A stretch of 64,000 bases of DNA from Sporosarcina ureae (GCF_002109325.1 NZ_CP015348.1:2543501-2607500); one strand, 5' to 3'. Numbered from the stretch's first letter, positions 1-8,813 are shown. Numbers and translations: made by a program. The notes: generated by a model not told the origin, from the sequence alone.

Positions 1-1
1 T

Positions 2-997
2 CACTGTTTAATTATGACCCTACCGTTCAGTAATGATGCCTATTCAATTCCGTTGCCATCAGAAAATCAAGAATGTCTTCTCTATGGACTCAAGAAAATA
101 TTTCAGCAGCTAGGTGGCGTACCAAGAAAAATCCGAATCGACAACATGGTAACCGCTGTCACTAAACCAAGAAATAAACACGAAGAAACTGTGTTTGCAA
201 ATGAATTCTTACAGTTTGCGAATCATTACGGATTCGAACCTCAAGCCTGTAATCCGTATTCAGGACACGAGAAAGGAAATGTAGAAAATAAAGTTGGCTA
301 TGTTCGATATAACTTCATCACGCCCGCACCAGTTATAGAGAACTTGGAACATCTGACGAACTTATTGCAGCAAAAGCATACAAAAGATCGAGAACGAATT
401 CATTATGAGAAGAAAATCTCGATACAAAAACTTTTGGAGGAAGAATTTGAATACTTATTGGCTCTACCAGATGAAGAATTCCCCGTGTTTAAAGAGAATA
501 AGGTTCAGTCTAATAAGTATGGTGAAATCACTTTAGATAAAGTGAGAGTCTATATTCCAAGAGGAAATAACTATCCATCCTTATCTATTGTGAAATATTG
601 GAACCGATTCAAAGTACTATCTCCTCACGGAGAGATTCTATATGAAGACAACCGTCCTTATATGCATAAGAATCGCGAGATTCCCTGGCAATCAATCTTA
701 AAATCTTGGTTAAGTAAACCGCGTGCAGTAAGCTATTCACGGTTCTCTCCGTATCTTCCAGGTCGTATTTATGAATACATCAATATCTCAAATCTGACGA
801 TTCGTAAAGAACGTTTACATTGGTTAATAGCGCTATTAGTAACTCATAATATGAACCAAATCAATGATGAATTCTACGACCTCTTGAGTAGCCAATCCGA
901 AGGCTTAAAAGAACCTGAAGAGCATCCTTATGATGTTAATTGGAGTATGTATGATCAGTTACAAAGTACGTCACAGATTGAAGGTGAAACTCCATGA
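2..997 (+). CDS. istA: IS21 transposase IstA, C-terminal part (cut by left edge)
   Basis: The frame is open from base 2, so the protein begins outside the window; about 331 residues are seen of a family that usually has 400-500. This is the DDE (rve-type) transposase that cuts and joins the element ends, working with IstB. The second catalytic Asp is visible in RIDN (near residue 53) and the catalytic Glu in the GNVENKVGY motif (near residue 97); the first Asp is upstream of the window. The C-terminal half is the usual beta-rich IstA region. The stop codon overlaps the istB start by 4 bases (ATGA), the normal coupling in this family. The reading frame is intact, so this part may still be functional. 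Confidence 0.9.
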   Translation, partial: HCLIMTLPFSNDAYSIPLPSENQECLLYGLKKIFQQLGGVPRKIRIDNMVTAVTKPRNKHEETVFANEFLQFANHYGFEPQACNPYSGHEKGNVENKVGYVRYNFITPAPVIENLEHLTNLLQQKHTKDRERIHYEKKISIQKLLEEEFEYLLALPDEEFPVFKENKVQSNKYGEITLDKVRVYIPRGNNYPSLSIVKYWNRFKVLSPHGEILYEDNRPYMHKNREIPWQSILKSWLSKPRAVSYSRFSPYLPGRIYEYINISNLTIRKERLHWLIALLVTHNMNQINDEFYDLLSSQSEGLKEPEEHPYDVNWSMYDQLQSTSQIEGETP

Positions 998-1719
998 CTT
1001 CTAATCTGAAAAGTATTTGTAAAACATTACGCTTGGCTTATGTGAATGAGATTTACGAAGATATCCCTTTCGAGAATCCTACTCAATTTTTAGATGAGTT
1101 GTTTCAAAAGGAACTTCAATTCCGAGAGGAAGCAAAATCAGAACGTTTAATAAAGAAAGCTAAATTTACTCAGAAGAAGTCACTTTCTTCATTTCAATGG
1201 AATGAACAAATTCATTTTCCAGCACACATTGATAGTGAGGAACTATGTAAGATAGACTTTATCGGTCGTAGAGAGAACTTGATATTAACTGGAGCACCAG
1301 GTACAGGGAAAACACATCTCGCAACTGGCATAGGTTATGAGGCCTGTAAGCGTGGATTAGAAGTACGCTTTTACAGAGTTTCTGATCTCGCTGAATCATT
1401 GGAAAAAGCATGGCGCGACGGCAAATTAGCGCAGTTTAGAGGTCGATTCAAAAGTGTGGATTTAATTATTTTAGATGAGATGGGATACGTACCCTTCAAC
1501 AAGGAAGGAGCTGAGCTCCTTTTCCAACTTATTTCAGATTGGTACGAACAGAAAAGCTTGATTATCACGTCAAACCTGGAGTTTAGTCAATGGAATCGTG
1601 TATTTAGTGATTCTAGACTAACTGCCGCATTAGTAGATCGTGTGATCCATCACGCTCACATTTTGAATTTTACTGGAGATAGTTTTAGAGTTACAAACGC
1701 TTTATCGCGACAAAGATAA
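994..1719 (+). CDS. istB: IS21 helper ATPase IstB
   Basis: This 241-residue DnaA-like AAA+ ATPase regulates target choice and strand transfer by IstA. Walker A is GAPGTGKTH (near residue 100) and Walker B is LIILDEMGY (near residue 156); the sensor region IITSN follows. Length is normal for the family and there is no frameshift. It is translationally coupled to istA through a 4-base overlap. The TAA stop is followed by the repeated terminal block of the element, into which the ISL3 element has inserted. Confidence 0.95.
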   Translation: MTSNLKSICKTLRLAYVNEIYEDIPFENPTQFLDELFQKELQFREEAKSERLIKKAKFTQKKSLSSFQWNEQIHFPAHIDSEELCKIDFIGRRENLILTGAPGTGKTHLATGIGYEACKRGLEVRFYRVSDLAESLEKAWRDGKLAQFRGRFKSVDLIILDEMGYVPFNKEGAELLFQLISDWYEQKSLIITSNLEFSQWNRVFSDSRLTAALVDRVIHHAHILNFTGDSFRVTNALSRQR

Positions 1720-1771
1720 AAACTAAATTGAAGGCTGGCAGGCTTGTGTATTTTTCATTGCAAACTTATGC

Positions 1772-1801
1772 ACTTTCTTGGTTCTTACGCGAACTTGGTG
1801 A
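1772..1801. repeat. ISL3 left target duplication and inverted repeat
   Basis: ACTTTCTT at 1772-1779 is the target duplication. The 22-bp terminal inverted repeat runs 1780-1801 and matches 3454-3475 on the other strand at every position. Confidence 0.95.
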
Positions 1802-3475
1802 ATGAGAATGCACCTCATTGTTATGTATTTTAATTATTTTTCTGAAATATCATTGAGTGCGGTAAAGTACACGCTTCTCCAGCAATTTCAAACTTGCACG
1901 ACCATAAGTAACCCGTTTGATGGTTTTGAGACGATTAATCTGCCCTTCCAGCCGGCCATTACTATACGGTTGTATGAAAGAATTCCGGATAGCCTGCAAA
2001 TCGCTTCGAAGACGGCGTGCATAATGATGAAAGGGAGAGGTTCGGTCCAAGAGCTGGGCATTCATCCATTGTAAAAACTGGTCCTCATTTGGCTTAGAGA
2101 AGGATAGGCGAAGCACTTGTACTGATTCAACAAACTCTTTTGCCGAAGGGTAAAGAGATAGACATTGTTTAAGCAGTACTTGTTCTTCCTCATTATGTTC
2201 ATCTCTCGGCTTCCAGATAATAGCGGCAAGTTTTCGCCGTGATACCGATATCTTTTTTGGAACGTTATATTTTCGCTTTTTCCTTTCTGATTGAACCAGT
2301 GAGCGCACTGCCGAATAGGTTCCTTCATAACCTTGTCCTTGAACGAGCTGATAGATGGATTTGACTGTATGGCCCGCCTGTTCTAATTGAATAACCTCCT
2401 CAGCGTAGGCGTCAATAGGTTTCGCACGGATTCTACGATCGATTGGCGGAGACTGTAAATTGACATATTTTTGGATGGTTCTCCAATCCAATTGGAATTC
2501 TCTGGAGAGTTCGGAGAGATTTTTTCCGCTTTTATGTTCCGCTTGAATCTCTAGGATTAGAGACCATTTTTGTGACTGCCGTGCAATCGCAGCTTTTTCA
2601 GAAGCTGTCAAAGGGATCGGCATTCCTTCCGCTGCTTCACTCCAGTTAATCGAAGCAGGCATATGAGACGCCAAATGTGTATCGACTTGTTTTTTGGCAT
2701 TTCGAATCAAGTGCCATCGGTCATACACTTGGTTAATGGCAGGGTTCGCTCTGGAAATCGCCTGCCGGAAGGCAGTGAAACCATCTCTGCTTACCACTTG
2801 CACCGATGGAAAACGCTTCAGCCATCTGGCGACGGTTTCGGGACGGCGATCGGGTAACAAAGCCAGCGGAATTCCTTGCTGATGATCGCAGATCATCGTT
2901 CCATACGTATGTCCTTTTCGAAATGCAAAATCGTCAATTCCCAGGAAAGGGAGACACCTCAGATATGATGTCTGTCCGGTAAATTAAAGCCAATAGTGCG
3001 TCGTGGCTGATTGGCATATGGATGGCATGAGCGATCTTCTCGGCCGTGAGGCAGCTCGTGGAGAAGGCAATTTTACGAAGGATATCCTCCGCACGCTGAG
3101 TACGGCGCCGATTAGGCGACAGACCATCAAACCTTTCGGTAAAAATTTTCACCGGGCAATCCTCATATTCACAAAACCATTTCCGTGAGAGGATCAGCAA
3201 TTCCGCAGGACGGCCATTGTAAGGTTCATCTTGAACCTTGCGTGTATATCGGCTATGAGATTGGTTACTGGATCGAGAACAAGTGGGGCAGCAGGAAGAG
3301 GATCGGGTACTTTCAACAATCAGTCTGGTTATTTCAGAGGCTGCTTCCACATGAAGCAATTCCATAAAAGTGTCGGGAGGCGTCCAGCTTAAAAGGTTCA
3401 TCTTCAACACCTCTTTCTCTTTATTATACCAATCTAGCTTTCTGATTGTCATGTCACCAAGTTCGCGTAAGAACC
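1780..3475 (-). mobile_element. ISL3-family insertion sequence, ends intact, transposase frameshifted
   Basis: The two ends are perfect 22-bp inverted repeats (1780-1801 and 3454-3475, starting GGTTCTTACGCG). They are flanked by an identical 8-bp direct repeat, ACTTTCTT, at 1772-1779 and 3476-3483. An 8-bp duplication is the known signature of ISL3-family insertion. The element is about 1.7 kb and carries one transposase gene on the minus strand, broken by a single-base shift. Intact ends and an intact duplication indicate a fairly recent insertion into the right end of the IS21 element. Confidence 0.93.
1850..3401 (-). pseudogene. ISL3-family transposase, split by a +1 frameshift
   Basis: The N-terminal part (from ATG 3401, with GAGGTG upstream) has the family's zinc-binding pattern CCPTC and a later CEYEDC, then a helix-turn-helix region. 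The reading ends early after VSPFPGN. The remainder continues in another frame from about 2945 and contains GIDDFAFRKGHTYGT, the first catalytic Asp region of ISL3 (DDE) transposases, then YDRWHLIRNA and, near the end, the SNGRLEGQINRLK motif with the catalytic Glu. Reading one A less in the AAA run at 2946-2948 restores SPFLGIDDF, so one inserted base explains the break. As it stands the gene should not make active transposase. Confidence 0.9.
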
Positions 3476-3483
3476 ACTTTCTT
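3454..3483. repeat. ISL3 right inverted repeat and target duplication
   Basis: The 22-bp terminal inverted repeat runs 3454-3475. ACTTTCTT at 3476-3483 repeats the left flank. This right end is the one upstream of the transposase gene. Confidence 0.95.
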
Positions 3484-3496
3484 CTTGCAAAACACA

Positions 3497-4166
3497 TCTT
3501 TTGTCATATTGGAAAACTCGTTGCCATTATCCGACGTAATCGTTTTGAATACTTGAGGAAACCGCTCACCGAAATCCTATCGTAACTGGTTCATCGCAAA
3601 GCCGGCCGAATCATGATCTTAATCATCTAGTAGAATCACATAATAGATTCTCGTTCAACAAGCGTCAATAATGCGGTGTCATAAGATTTCTGTCCTTCTA
3701 CCGTATCAATTTCGTAATGACCGAATTCTTGGTGTCTTCAATTTCAACGGGTCGTTCAGCAATACCCATGCCCAAAACACAGCGATTTCTTCGGATGCAT
3801 TTAGCCTTGGTGTTCCTTCTCAGTTTCATCGGCAAGTCTATATTTCGAACGCGCAATACATCTAAATCGATAAATTCATTCGCGATAAGTAGTTTGCTTT
3901 TCGCACCGCACTGAAGTCGATTTCGTTCATATATCGCCTGTTCTGTTTCAGCGAAATAGGTTGTATAGGGCGTGCGACCCGTCTTAAGCTGGGGCGTGGT
4001 TCCACGCTTCAGTTCATTAAGCAATCGTTTGATTAACGCGTCCTAAGCGTCCACCAATCTCTCGGTTGGTATTTCCATCCTTGTAAAGTGCCCCGATTTG
4101 ACCGCGCTCAAAAGCCGACAGGTGTTTATTTTTACGGTTTTGTATGGTACTCTCAAGTTGTGCCAC
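3497..4166 (-). pseudogene. IS30-family transposase remnant
   Basis: A GTG at 4166 opens a helix-turn-helix N-terminus (LSAFERGQIGALYKDG, then TNREIGGRLGR) typical of IS30 transposases. The frame shifts near 4024, continues as NELKRG..TPYTTYFAETEQ, and ends with the catalytic blocks GHYEIDTVEGQK (near 3720) and TSDNGNEF (near 3530) in different frames, with stops near 3630. The sequence stops at the presumed IS21 right end, so the rest of the transposase, including the catalytic Glu, is missing here. The gene was decayed by several frameshifts and is not functional. The T-rich, palindromic stretch at about 4200-4272 probably contains the element's end. Confidence 0.8.
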
Positions 4167-4378
4167 TATAAAACTTCCTCTCATTGTTAGTCTCGCAACT
4201 TCAATGATACACGAATTTTATAGTGGCATTTTTTATTTGAATTTAGGTGGCTAACTTGATTGTACAATTGGCCAAGATATAAAGTAGCTTATTCATATGG
4301 GGATTTGTGTATACTTTCTATTGATTATTGATATAATTGTATAGTGCTATATATGAAATTTATAGGAGGAAAGTTTGC

Positions 4379-5386
4379 ATGACAATTCGATCTAAACGAA
4401 ATCACGTATTAATCGTGCTTATGGCAATAATCGTTCTGATGACTGCGCCGATCACTACAAGCGCGAAAGGGTTTTCTGATACAGAAAATAGTTCACATGA
4501 AAAAGCAATAATAGAACTTGTTGAACAAGGAGTCATTTCGGGGTATGCGGATGGAACGTTTAAACCTAACAAGACATTGTCACGTTCTGACGTTGTAAAA
4601 ATGATGGGGAAATGGCTAGTATCTCTTGGATATGATATTCCAGCAGACTATCAGACAAAACCGCGTTTTACTGATAATAAGTCAATACAAAATGAAGAAT
4701 TACTGAAATACTCAGCCTTAGTAAAGGATCAAGGAGTTTTCAACGGTCAAGCTGATGGTACACTTAACCCGACTGGTGAAATTACTCGTGAGAATATGGC
4801 AATTGTGCTTGTTCGCGCTTATAATGCCATTCACAAAACAGATCTTGTAGGATTTGTTGCGAAGCAAACATTTAAAAAGGATGTACAAGATTTAAAATCA
4901 GCCAAAGCGGAAGCTCGCCCATTTGTTGATGTACTCGACTTTTTCGATATTACCAATCCGGTTGCAGTTGCGTTTAATCCCAAGAATACGACTACACGGG
5001 GTCAATTTGCATCCTTCTTATTTAAAACAGCATCTGTTTCCGTCCCCACTGAAGACAACAAGCCGCAGCAACCAACTGACAAATCGCCAGTTTGGAAATA
5101 TGATGGTGAGAAGCAATTGAGTCTTAAAAATGGAGAGAAGTTTACACTTCCGGCTGTTCAAGCGGTAGACTATTCAGGTAAAATAATCGTGCTTCAAACT
5201 GTCATTACCGATAATTCTGGGGTAGTTATTAATGATATTAATACATCTACTAGTGGCACTTATACGATAACGTACAGTGCGATAGATGGAGCGGGAAATA
5301 AGGCGCAAGATTTGAAAATCACCGTGATTATTGAGAAACCTTCTTCTGTTGAAGAAGATGATTTTGTTATAGATTCGATTGAATAA
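4379..5386 (+). CDS. S-layer homology (SLH) domain surface protein
   Basis: A 335-residue secreted protein probably held on the cell wall. The start is ATG 4379, preceded by AGGAGGA; the first residues form a signal peptide (residues 1-29, ending TTSAKG). Three SLH units follow: residues 30-80 (VISGYADGTFKPN), 98-150 (FNGQADGTLNPTGEITREN) and a more divergent one around 180-215 (FNPKNTTTRGQFASFL). SLH triplets bind pyruvylated secondary wall polymers. The C-terminal 110 residues look like one bacterial Ig-like domain (DNSGVVINDIN, TYTITYSAIDGAGNKA). No catalytic domain is present. It stands alone between the IS remnants and a convergent B12 operon. Confidence 0.85.
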   Translation: MTIRSKRNHVLIVLMAIIVLMTAPITTSAKGFSDTENSSHEKAIIELVEQGVISGYADGTFKPNKTLSRSDVVKMMGKWLVSLGYDIPADYQTKPRFTDNKSIQNEELLKYSALVKDQGVFNGQADGTLNPTGEITRENMAIVLVRAYNAIHKTDLVGFVAKQTFKKDVQDLKSAKAEARPFVDVLDFFDITNPVAVAFNPKNTTTRGQFASFLFKTASVSVPTEDNKPQQPTDKSPVWKYDGEKQLSLKNGEKFTLPAVQAVDYSGKIIVLQTVITDNSGVVINDINTSTSGTYTITYSAIDGAGNKAQDLKITVIIEKPSSVEEDDFVIDSIE

Positions 5387-5569
5387 AAGATGATGCCAGG
5401 CTTTAAAGAAGGTACCAGGTACACAAACAATTATAAATCGTCATCTGCGACGGGTATGGATTTCTGAATAACTTGTTGCTGGTTTTGAAAAACACGTGTT
5501 CATGCGTCACACAACATTTATTAAAGAGGTAAGCTTTTAGCACTGTTGGAAAAACAGTGCAATATCAAA

Positions 5570-5612
5570 GAGAAGAGTCTTCCGAATCGAGGAATCGATT
5601 GGAAGACTCTTC
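5570..5612. terminator. Bidirectional hairpin between convergent genes
   Basis: Arms AGAAGAGTCTTCC and GGAAGACTCTTCT form a 13-bp stem lying between the ends of the SLH gene and the btuF-like gene. The T-runs are short on both strands, so termination strength is uncertain. Confidence 0.6.
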
Positions 5613-5646
5613 TTCAGTACTTTCGAGGCGTGTAGAGGTCAGGTGT

Positions 5647-6603
5647 CTAGTTAAACTCGTCAGGGTACACTGATTTCGCCAGTAGTTCAACTGCTTCTCC
5701 AATGCGCGGTCCCGGACGTGACATAATATCGCTGTCGAGTTGCCATACGCGATTTTCTTTCACTGCATCCAGGACGTCCCAGCCTTCGCGTTTTTTAATA
5801 TTGGCAATGGCATCGTCTTCATAGGACACTGTAGTGATGATCACGTCGGGGTTTTTCTTCAGGATATCTTCTTCTGAAACTTTAATCCATCCCTCTTGGT
5901 CAGCAAACACGTTGTTCACCTTCGCCAAATCGAAAATCTCTTGTTGGAACGTATTGCTTCCTGTTGTGTAGATGTCCGGGGCCGGGCTAATCTCATAATA
6001 CATTTGCTGTTGCGTTTCTATTTGGGTTAGCTTTTCCTGTACTTTACTAATCCGGCTTTTAATAGAATCAACCAGTTTTTCCCCTTGGTCTTTTACGTTC
6101 ATTACTTCCGCAATCTGTATAATGTCACCGTATACGTCGTCGAAGGAAGAAGCGGACTCGATGACGAACACCGGGATATCTGAGTCTCTCAACGTATTCA
6201 ATGCTTCATCCTCGCCGATTGTATATGCAAGCACTACATCAGGTTTCAATTCGACAATGCGTTCTGCGTTGAAGGTTACAGAATCAGATATCCGCTCCAC
6301 GCCCAGTGCTTCAGAAGGGTAGGTATCGTAGTCGGTCGCTCCGATCAGTTTATCTCCTTCATCGAGGGCATATAAAATTTCTGTATTGCTTGGTTGCAGG
6401 GAAATCACAGTTTCAGGCACCTTATCGAAGGTGACTTCATTGTCGGCATCATCTGTAACTGTGTAACTGGAAACTTCATTTGATTCGACGGCTGGTTTTT
6501 GATCTTTGTCTGCAGGTGTGTTGGTATCATTTGACGAACAGCCGGCCAGAACGAGGAATAGGGAGAGGACTGATGTCCAGACCCATACGTTTTTTTTACT
6601 CAT
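5647..6603 (-). CDS. Cobalamin-type ABC transporter substrate-binding lipoprotein (BtuF-like)
   Basis: A 318-residue lipoprotein with signal peptide and lipobox (LVLAGC, Cys near residue 22). The rest is a two-lobe class III binding protein of the BtuF/FecB fold: VPETVISLQPSNTEILYALDEGDKLIGATDYDTYP opens lobe one, as in B12 and haem/siderophore receptors, and a long linking helix spans residues 170-200. The cobalamin riboswitch upstream and the PduO-like gene in front make corrinoid the likely ligand. The start codon overlaps the stop of the preceding gene by one base (TAATG), so translation is coupled. No permease or ATPase gene for this receptor is nearby; the partners must be encoded elsewhere. 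Confidence 0.85.
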   Translation of the reverse strand: MSKKNVWVWTSVLSLFLVLAGCSSNDTNTPADKDQKPAVESNEVSSYTVTDDADNEVTFDKVPETVISLQPSNTEILYALDEGDKLIGATDYDTYPSEALGVERISDSVTFNAERIVELKPDVVLAYTIGEDEALNTLRDSDIPVFVIESASSFDDVYGDIIQIAEVMNVKDQGEKLVDSIKSRISKVQEKLTQIETQQQMYYEISPAPDIYTTGSNTFQQEIFDLAKVNNVFADQEGWIKVSEEDILKKNPDVIITTVSYEDDAIANIKKREGWDVLDAVKENRVWQLDSDIMSRPGPRIGEAVELLAKSVYPDEFN

Positions 6604-7142
6604 TAATTATCCACTACTTTCTTTTTCTTTCTGATGGGATACGATTTACTAACGAATTGAATTTCTTCGACACCGCATACTTTATTCGTATAGACGGCCA
6701 TCACAAACAACACATTGGCAAGCAAGTGTGTATAGTCGAATAAAATATCAGGCACTTCACGTTCAAGTGACACTTTATGCAGTGCGCGTACAGATTTTTT
6801 CGCTTCGCTTCGACAAACGTGCAACACGCAAGCGGCATGGGTACCTTGTGGTAGCACAAAGCGGTCAATCAAACTTTGCGTCTCATCTGTATAAAAGTCA
6901 TACATCTCACTCAGTTTTTCCACGTCTTCCGAGAAGATAGCGGTTTTACCGCGTACAGAACCATTCAAATGATAGGCCATCGGCTGCAGATAATGTAAAT
7001 CATCACACACCCGCTGAACAGGATTTACAGCAATTGCTTCGCCAATTCGCGTAGTTAATGAGTCTGTACGGATTTCAAAGTCCACCGTCGAAACGGATTC
7101 CCTCATAAATGGATAGCAAAGAAACCGGTTGTCTTTCTTCAT
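6603..7142 (-). CDS. Cob(I)alamin adenosyltransferase-like protein (PduO type, divergent N-terminus)
   Basis: A 179-residue protein. Its second half (residues 85-165) matches the PduO adenosyltransferase core: RFVLPQGTHAACVLHVCRSEAKKS corresponds to the family's RFILPGG...LHVART block, and YTHLLANVLFVMA to YLNRLSDLLFV. The first half lacks the usual TKTGD..TSL nucleotide-binding stretch; residues 20-60 (TDSLTTRIGEAIAVN) only weakly recall it. It may be a degenerate or non-catalytic relative, for example a corrinoid-binding or chaperone-like protein. The riboswitch upstream supports a corrinoid role. ATG 7142 has AAGGAG about 10 bases upstream. Confidence 0.75.
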   Translation of the reverse strand: MKKDNRFLCYPFMRESVSTVDFEIRTDSLTTRIGEAIAVNPVQRVCDDLHYLQPMAYHLNGSVRGKTAIFSEDVEKLSEMYDFYTDETQSLIDRFVLPQGTHAACVLHVCRSEAKKSVRALHKVSLEREVPDILFDYTHLLANVLFVMAVYTNKVCGVEEIQFVSKSYPIRKKKKVVDN

Positions 7143-7203
7143 TCATTCCAACTCCTTTCAATAGATTTTGAATAAATTCTGCATTTTGCTTATGTACGAA
7201 CAG

Positions 7204-7238
7204 AAAAAACCGCCACGATATCGATATCGGGCGGCGGC
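7204..7238 (-). terminator. Intrinsic terminator of the cobalamin riboswitch
   Basis: On the minus strand a strong hairpin (CCGCC arm, GATATCGATATC centre, GGCGG arm) is followed by TTTTTT. It lies between the riboswitch and the first gene, so it is the probable expression platform. Confidence 0.8.
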
Positions 7239-7318
7239 AAAAAACCTATAGCAAATTGCATGCCAAATAGAGAGTATGCCGTATCTTCCCTTATCTTCCG
7301 AAGAGCAAAATACTGAAT

Positions 7319-7467
7319 GAATCAGGTGGGTATCCTGGCTTATGCGTCATCCATCCGTGAGAGCCTTCCCATCTAGTTAACTAAATAGTGGCATGTTCTC
7401 ACTTCGTCGGCATGTACAGTTGCGGAAACAGCTTCGGCTTTCAACCGAATTCCCCGGCTTCTGATTC
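7319..7467 (-). promoter_or_regulatory. Cobalamin riboswitch
   Basis: Read on the minus strand, the segment has the outer stem GAATCAG/CTGATTC, then GCCGGGGAATTCGG, the conserved CCGCAACTGTAC, ATGCCACT, GGGAAGGC and, near the 3' end, AAGCCAGGATACCCACC. These are the landmark blocks of the B12 element. It should turn off the PduO-like/BtuF-like operon when adenosylcobalamin is plentiful, through the terminator just downstream. Confidence 0.93.
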
Positions 7468-7609
7468 TCTTAACTTATTCAATCAATAAAGTATAGCACA
7501 GGCAAAACTCGAATGTGATACAGAAGTCCGATATGGTTGATTTTTCACCCATCGAGTTTTCTATACTAGAGATAGAAAGTAGTTGCCATTCATTATAGAG
7601 GAGATTTTC

Positions 7610-8070
7610 ATGAACGTAGTTGAATTACACCCATCGTTTGATAGCGAAAACACGCGAACTCCAACGTATGCGGTATGGCAATGATCTCCGTAATGGTACG
7701 GTTTCGTTTCAACTACTTGAACAGACTGCGAGATTTACTACTGGGCAGTTGAATATAATAGGTGATGTCTGTTTCGAACGGAAATGGAGTAATCGTACGC
7801 AGGTAAAACTCATTCGGATCACCTGCACAATATCGGACTTGCAAGGAAGCGGGATATATCGATGGAAGCACTGGAGGAAGCGCTTATGTGGAAAAAGCTG
7901 CCTACTAGTTTGCAGTCGATAGGGGGTGTAGGTGCTGTTCAAATGTAAGCGAAATTGGCGCCCGAATACCTATCTTCATGTGGTGATGCGTGGGAATAAC
8001 CGCCAGAACATTATCTCATGTATGGATTCGCATTCCATTCTGAGGTACTTGCCGCCACCTTTTTAGAAAA
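7610..8070 (+). pseudogene. Degraded coding remnant, family not recognised
   Basis: ATG 7610 has GAGGAG upstream and opens MNVVELHPSFDSENTRTPTYAVWQ-type reading, which stops after 24 residues. Protein-like stretches then continue in changing frames: VKLIRITCTISDLQG near 7805-7850, RKRDISMEALEEALMWKKLP near 7845-7905, and LQSIGGVGAVQM near 7913-7946. The mix of good coding texture with several stops and shifts indicates a dead gene. I cannot name the family. It diverges from the cobalamin riboswitch and has a weak promoter upstream (TTGATT at 7537, TATACT at 7562). Confidence 0.5.
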
Positions 8071-8328
8071 CTCGTTCTAGCTACGTTAGCTATTGTTTGC
8101 TTGAGATGGATAGAAGACGAAGGGTAAAGTGAAAAGAAGTAAACAGTCTCCAAAATTTAAAACAGTAATGAATTTTGCGAGACCCAATGTTATTTTTCCC
8201 TGCGCCTTTGCTGATATACCTTTGAATTTACACAGGTGAAGTAAAAGAGTATCCTTATAGTATAGACACTTACGATGCGCAATGTATTGTGCGTTAACAT
8301 AAGGATTCATTGATAAGGAGGCGCTCAT
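8071..8328. other. Intergenic region with no gene seen
   Basis: AT-rich sequence between the remnant and the monooxygenase gene. It should hold the promoter of the downstream gene (a TATAGT-like -10 near 8258) and an imperfect palindrome around CGCAAT-GT-ATTGTGCG at 8277-8293, a possible operator. No Fur box was recognised. Confidence 0.4.
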
Positions 8329-8679
8329 ATGAGCCAGATGACGGCAGTTAATGTAATTCGGATTGAAAAAGGAAAGGGTCAAGAAGTTGCGGCACGTTTT
8401 GAAAAACCAAAAGCTGTTCATACGTTTGAGGGATTCGTTCGGATGGAAGTATGGATGAAAGAAGATGTTGAAGATCATGATGAACTTCACATTTGCACTA
8501 CATGGGAAGATGAAAAATATTTTGAGGCATGGCGTAAAAAGCGGGCAGTTGATAAAGCACAGGCTCGTGCTATACAAGAACAAAATCCTTCCGGACAGCC
8601 GGAAGAGAATCCGATTCTTGGAACTGAACTATCTACATATTTGACGCTCGTTCAGCATTTGCCGGCTGAAAAGGATTAA
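8329..8679 (+). CDS. Antibiotic-biosynthesis-monooxygenase-fold protein, haem-degrading type (HmoA-like)
   Basis: A 116-residue protein of the ABM ferredoxin-like fold. The pattern MTAVNVIRIEKGKGQEVAARFEKP, then EGFVRMEVW and CTTWEDEKYFEAWRKKRA, is that of the HmoA/IsdG-related haem monooxygenases, which open haem to release iron. The catalytic set is only partly visible: W in TTWED and a candidate Asn (AVNVI) are present, but a His ligand near residue 75 is not obvious. The start has AAGGAGG seven bases upstream. It stands alone, and a terminator follows at 8777. General ABM-domain function is likely; haem as substrate is inference. Confidence 0.7.
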   Translation: MSQMTAVNVIRIEKGKGQEVAARFEKPKAVHTFEGFVRMEVWMKEDVEDHDELHICTTWEDEKYFEAWRKKRAVDKAQARAIQEQNPSGQPEENPILGTELSTYLTLVQHLPAEKD

Positions 8680-8717
8680 CTACTGGAGCAGCTTGGTTTA
8701 GAACGTATCGAAACAGT

Positions 8718-8739
8718 TACCAGGTCCCTAAACAATTTA
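8718..8739 (+). repeat. Short dispersed repeat, copy 2 of 3
   Basis: The words TACCAGGTCCCT and AAACAATT are found here, 39 bases after a stop codon. Related words occur at 5412-5431 (TACCAGGTACACAAACAATT) and 15816-15830 (GTACCAGGTCCCTAC), in each case within about 40 bases downstream of a gene. They look like worn REP-type sequences. Confidence 0.5.
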
Positions 8740-8776
8740 GCCCCTACTTAGACAACTAAAGAATAATAAAACGAGG

Positions 8777-8813
8777 AGCTCTTCAACTGAGAAATTTGTT
8801 GGAGAGCTTTTTT
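8777..8813 (+). terminator. Intrinsic terminator after the monooxygenase gene
   Basis: Arms AGCTCTTCAAC (8777-8787) and GTTGGAGAGCT (8798-8808) are followed by a T-run. Confidence 0.85.

Larger units (their letters stand above)
1..3494 (+). mobile_element. IS21-family element, right part, interrupted by an ISL3 element
   Basis: The element carries the end of istA and all of istB. After the istB stop codon, joining the two flanks of the ISL3 insertion gives a tail in which a pattern of T-rich stretch followed by TTGCAAA recurs (around 1751-1765 and 3481-3492). Such repeated terminal blocks are typical of IS21-family right ends. I place the end near 3494, where the tail closes with ACA; the last bases are uncertain. 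The left end lies outside the window. The element appears to be inserted in an IS30-type transposase gene, whose sequence resumes directly after this point. Confidence 0.7.

Noticed and set aside
1802..2074. 90-residue plus-strand frame within the ISL3 element
   Set aside because: Antisense to the transposase, with no start signal.
7482..7610. Second riboswitch driving the plus-strand remnant at 7610
   Set aside because: The conserved blocks are all on the minus strand and facing the PduO-like gene.
8086..8583. 165-residue frame on the minus strand
   Set aside because: Mostly antisense to the monooxygenase gene, no ribosome site, cysteine- and phenylalanine-rich translation typical of a shadow.
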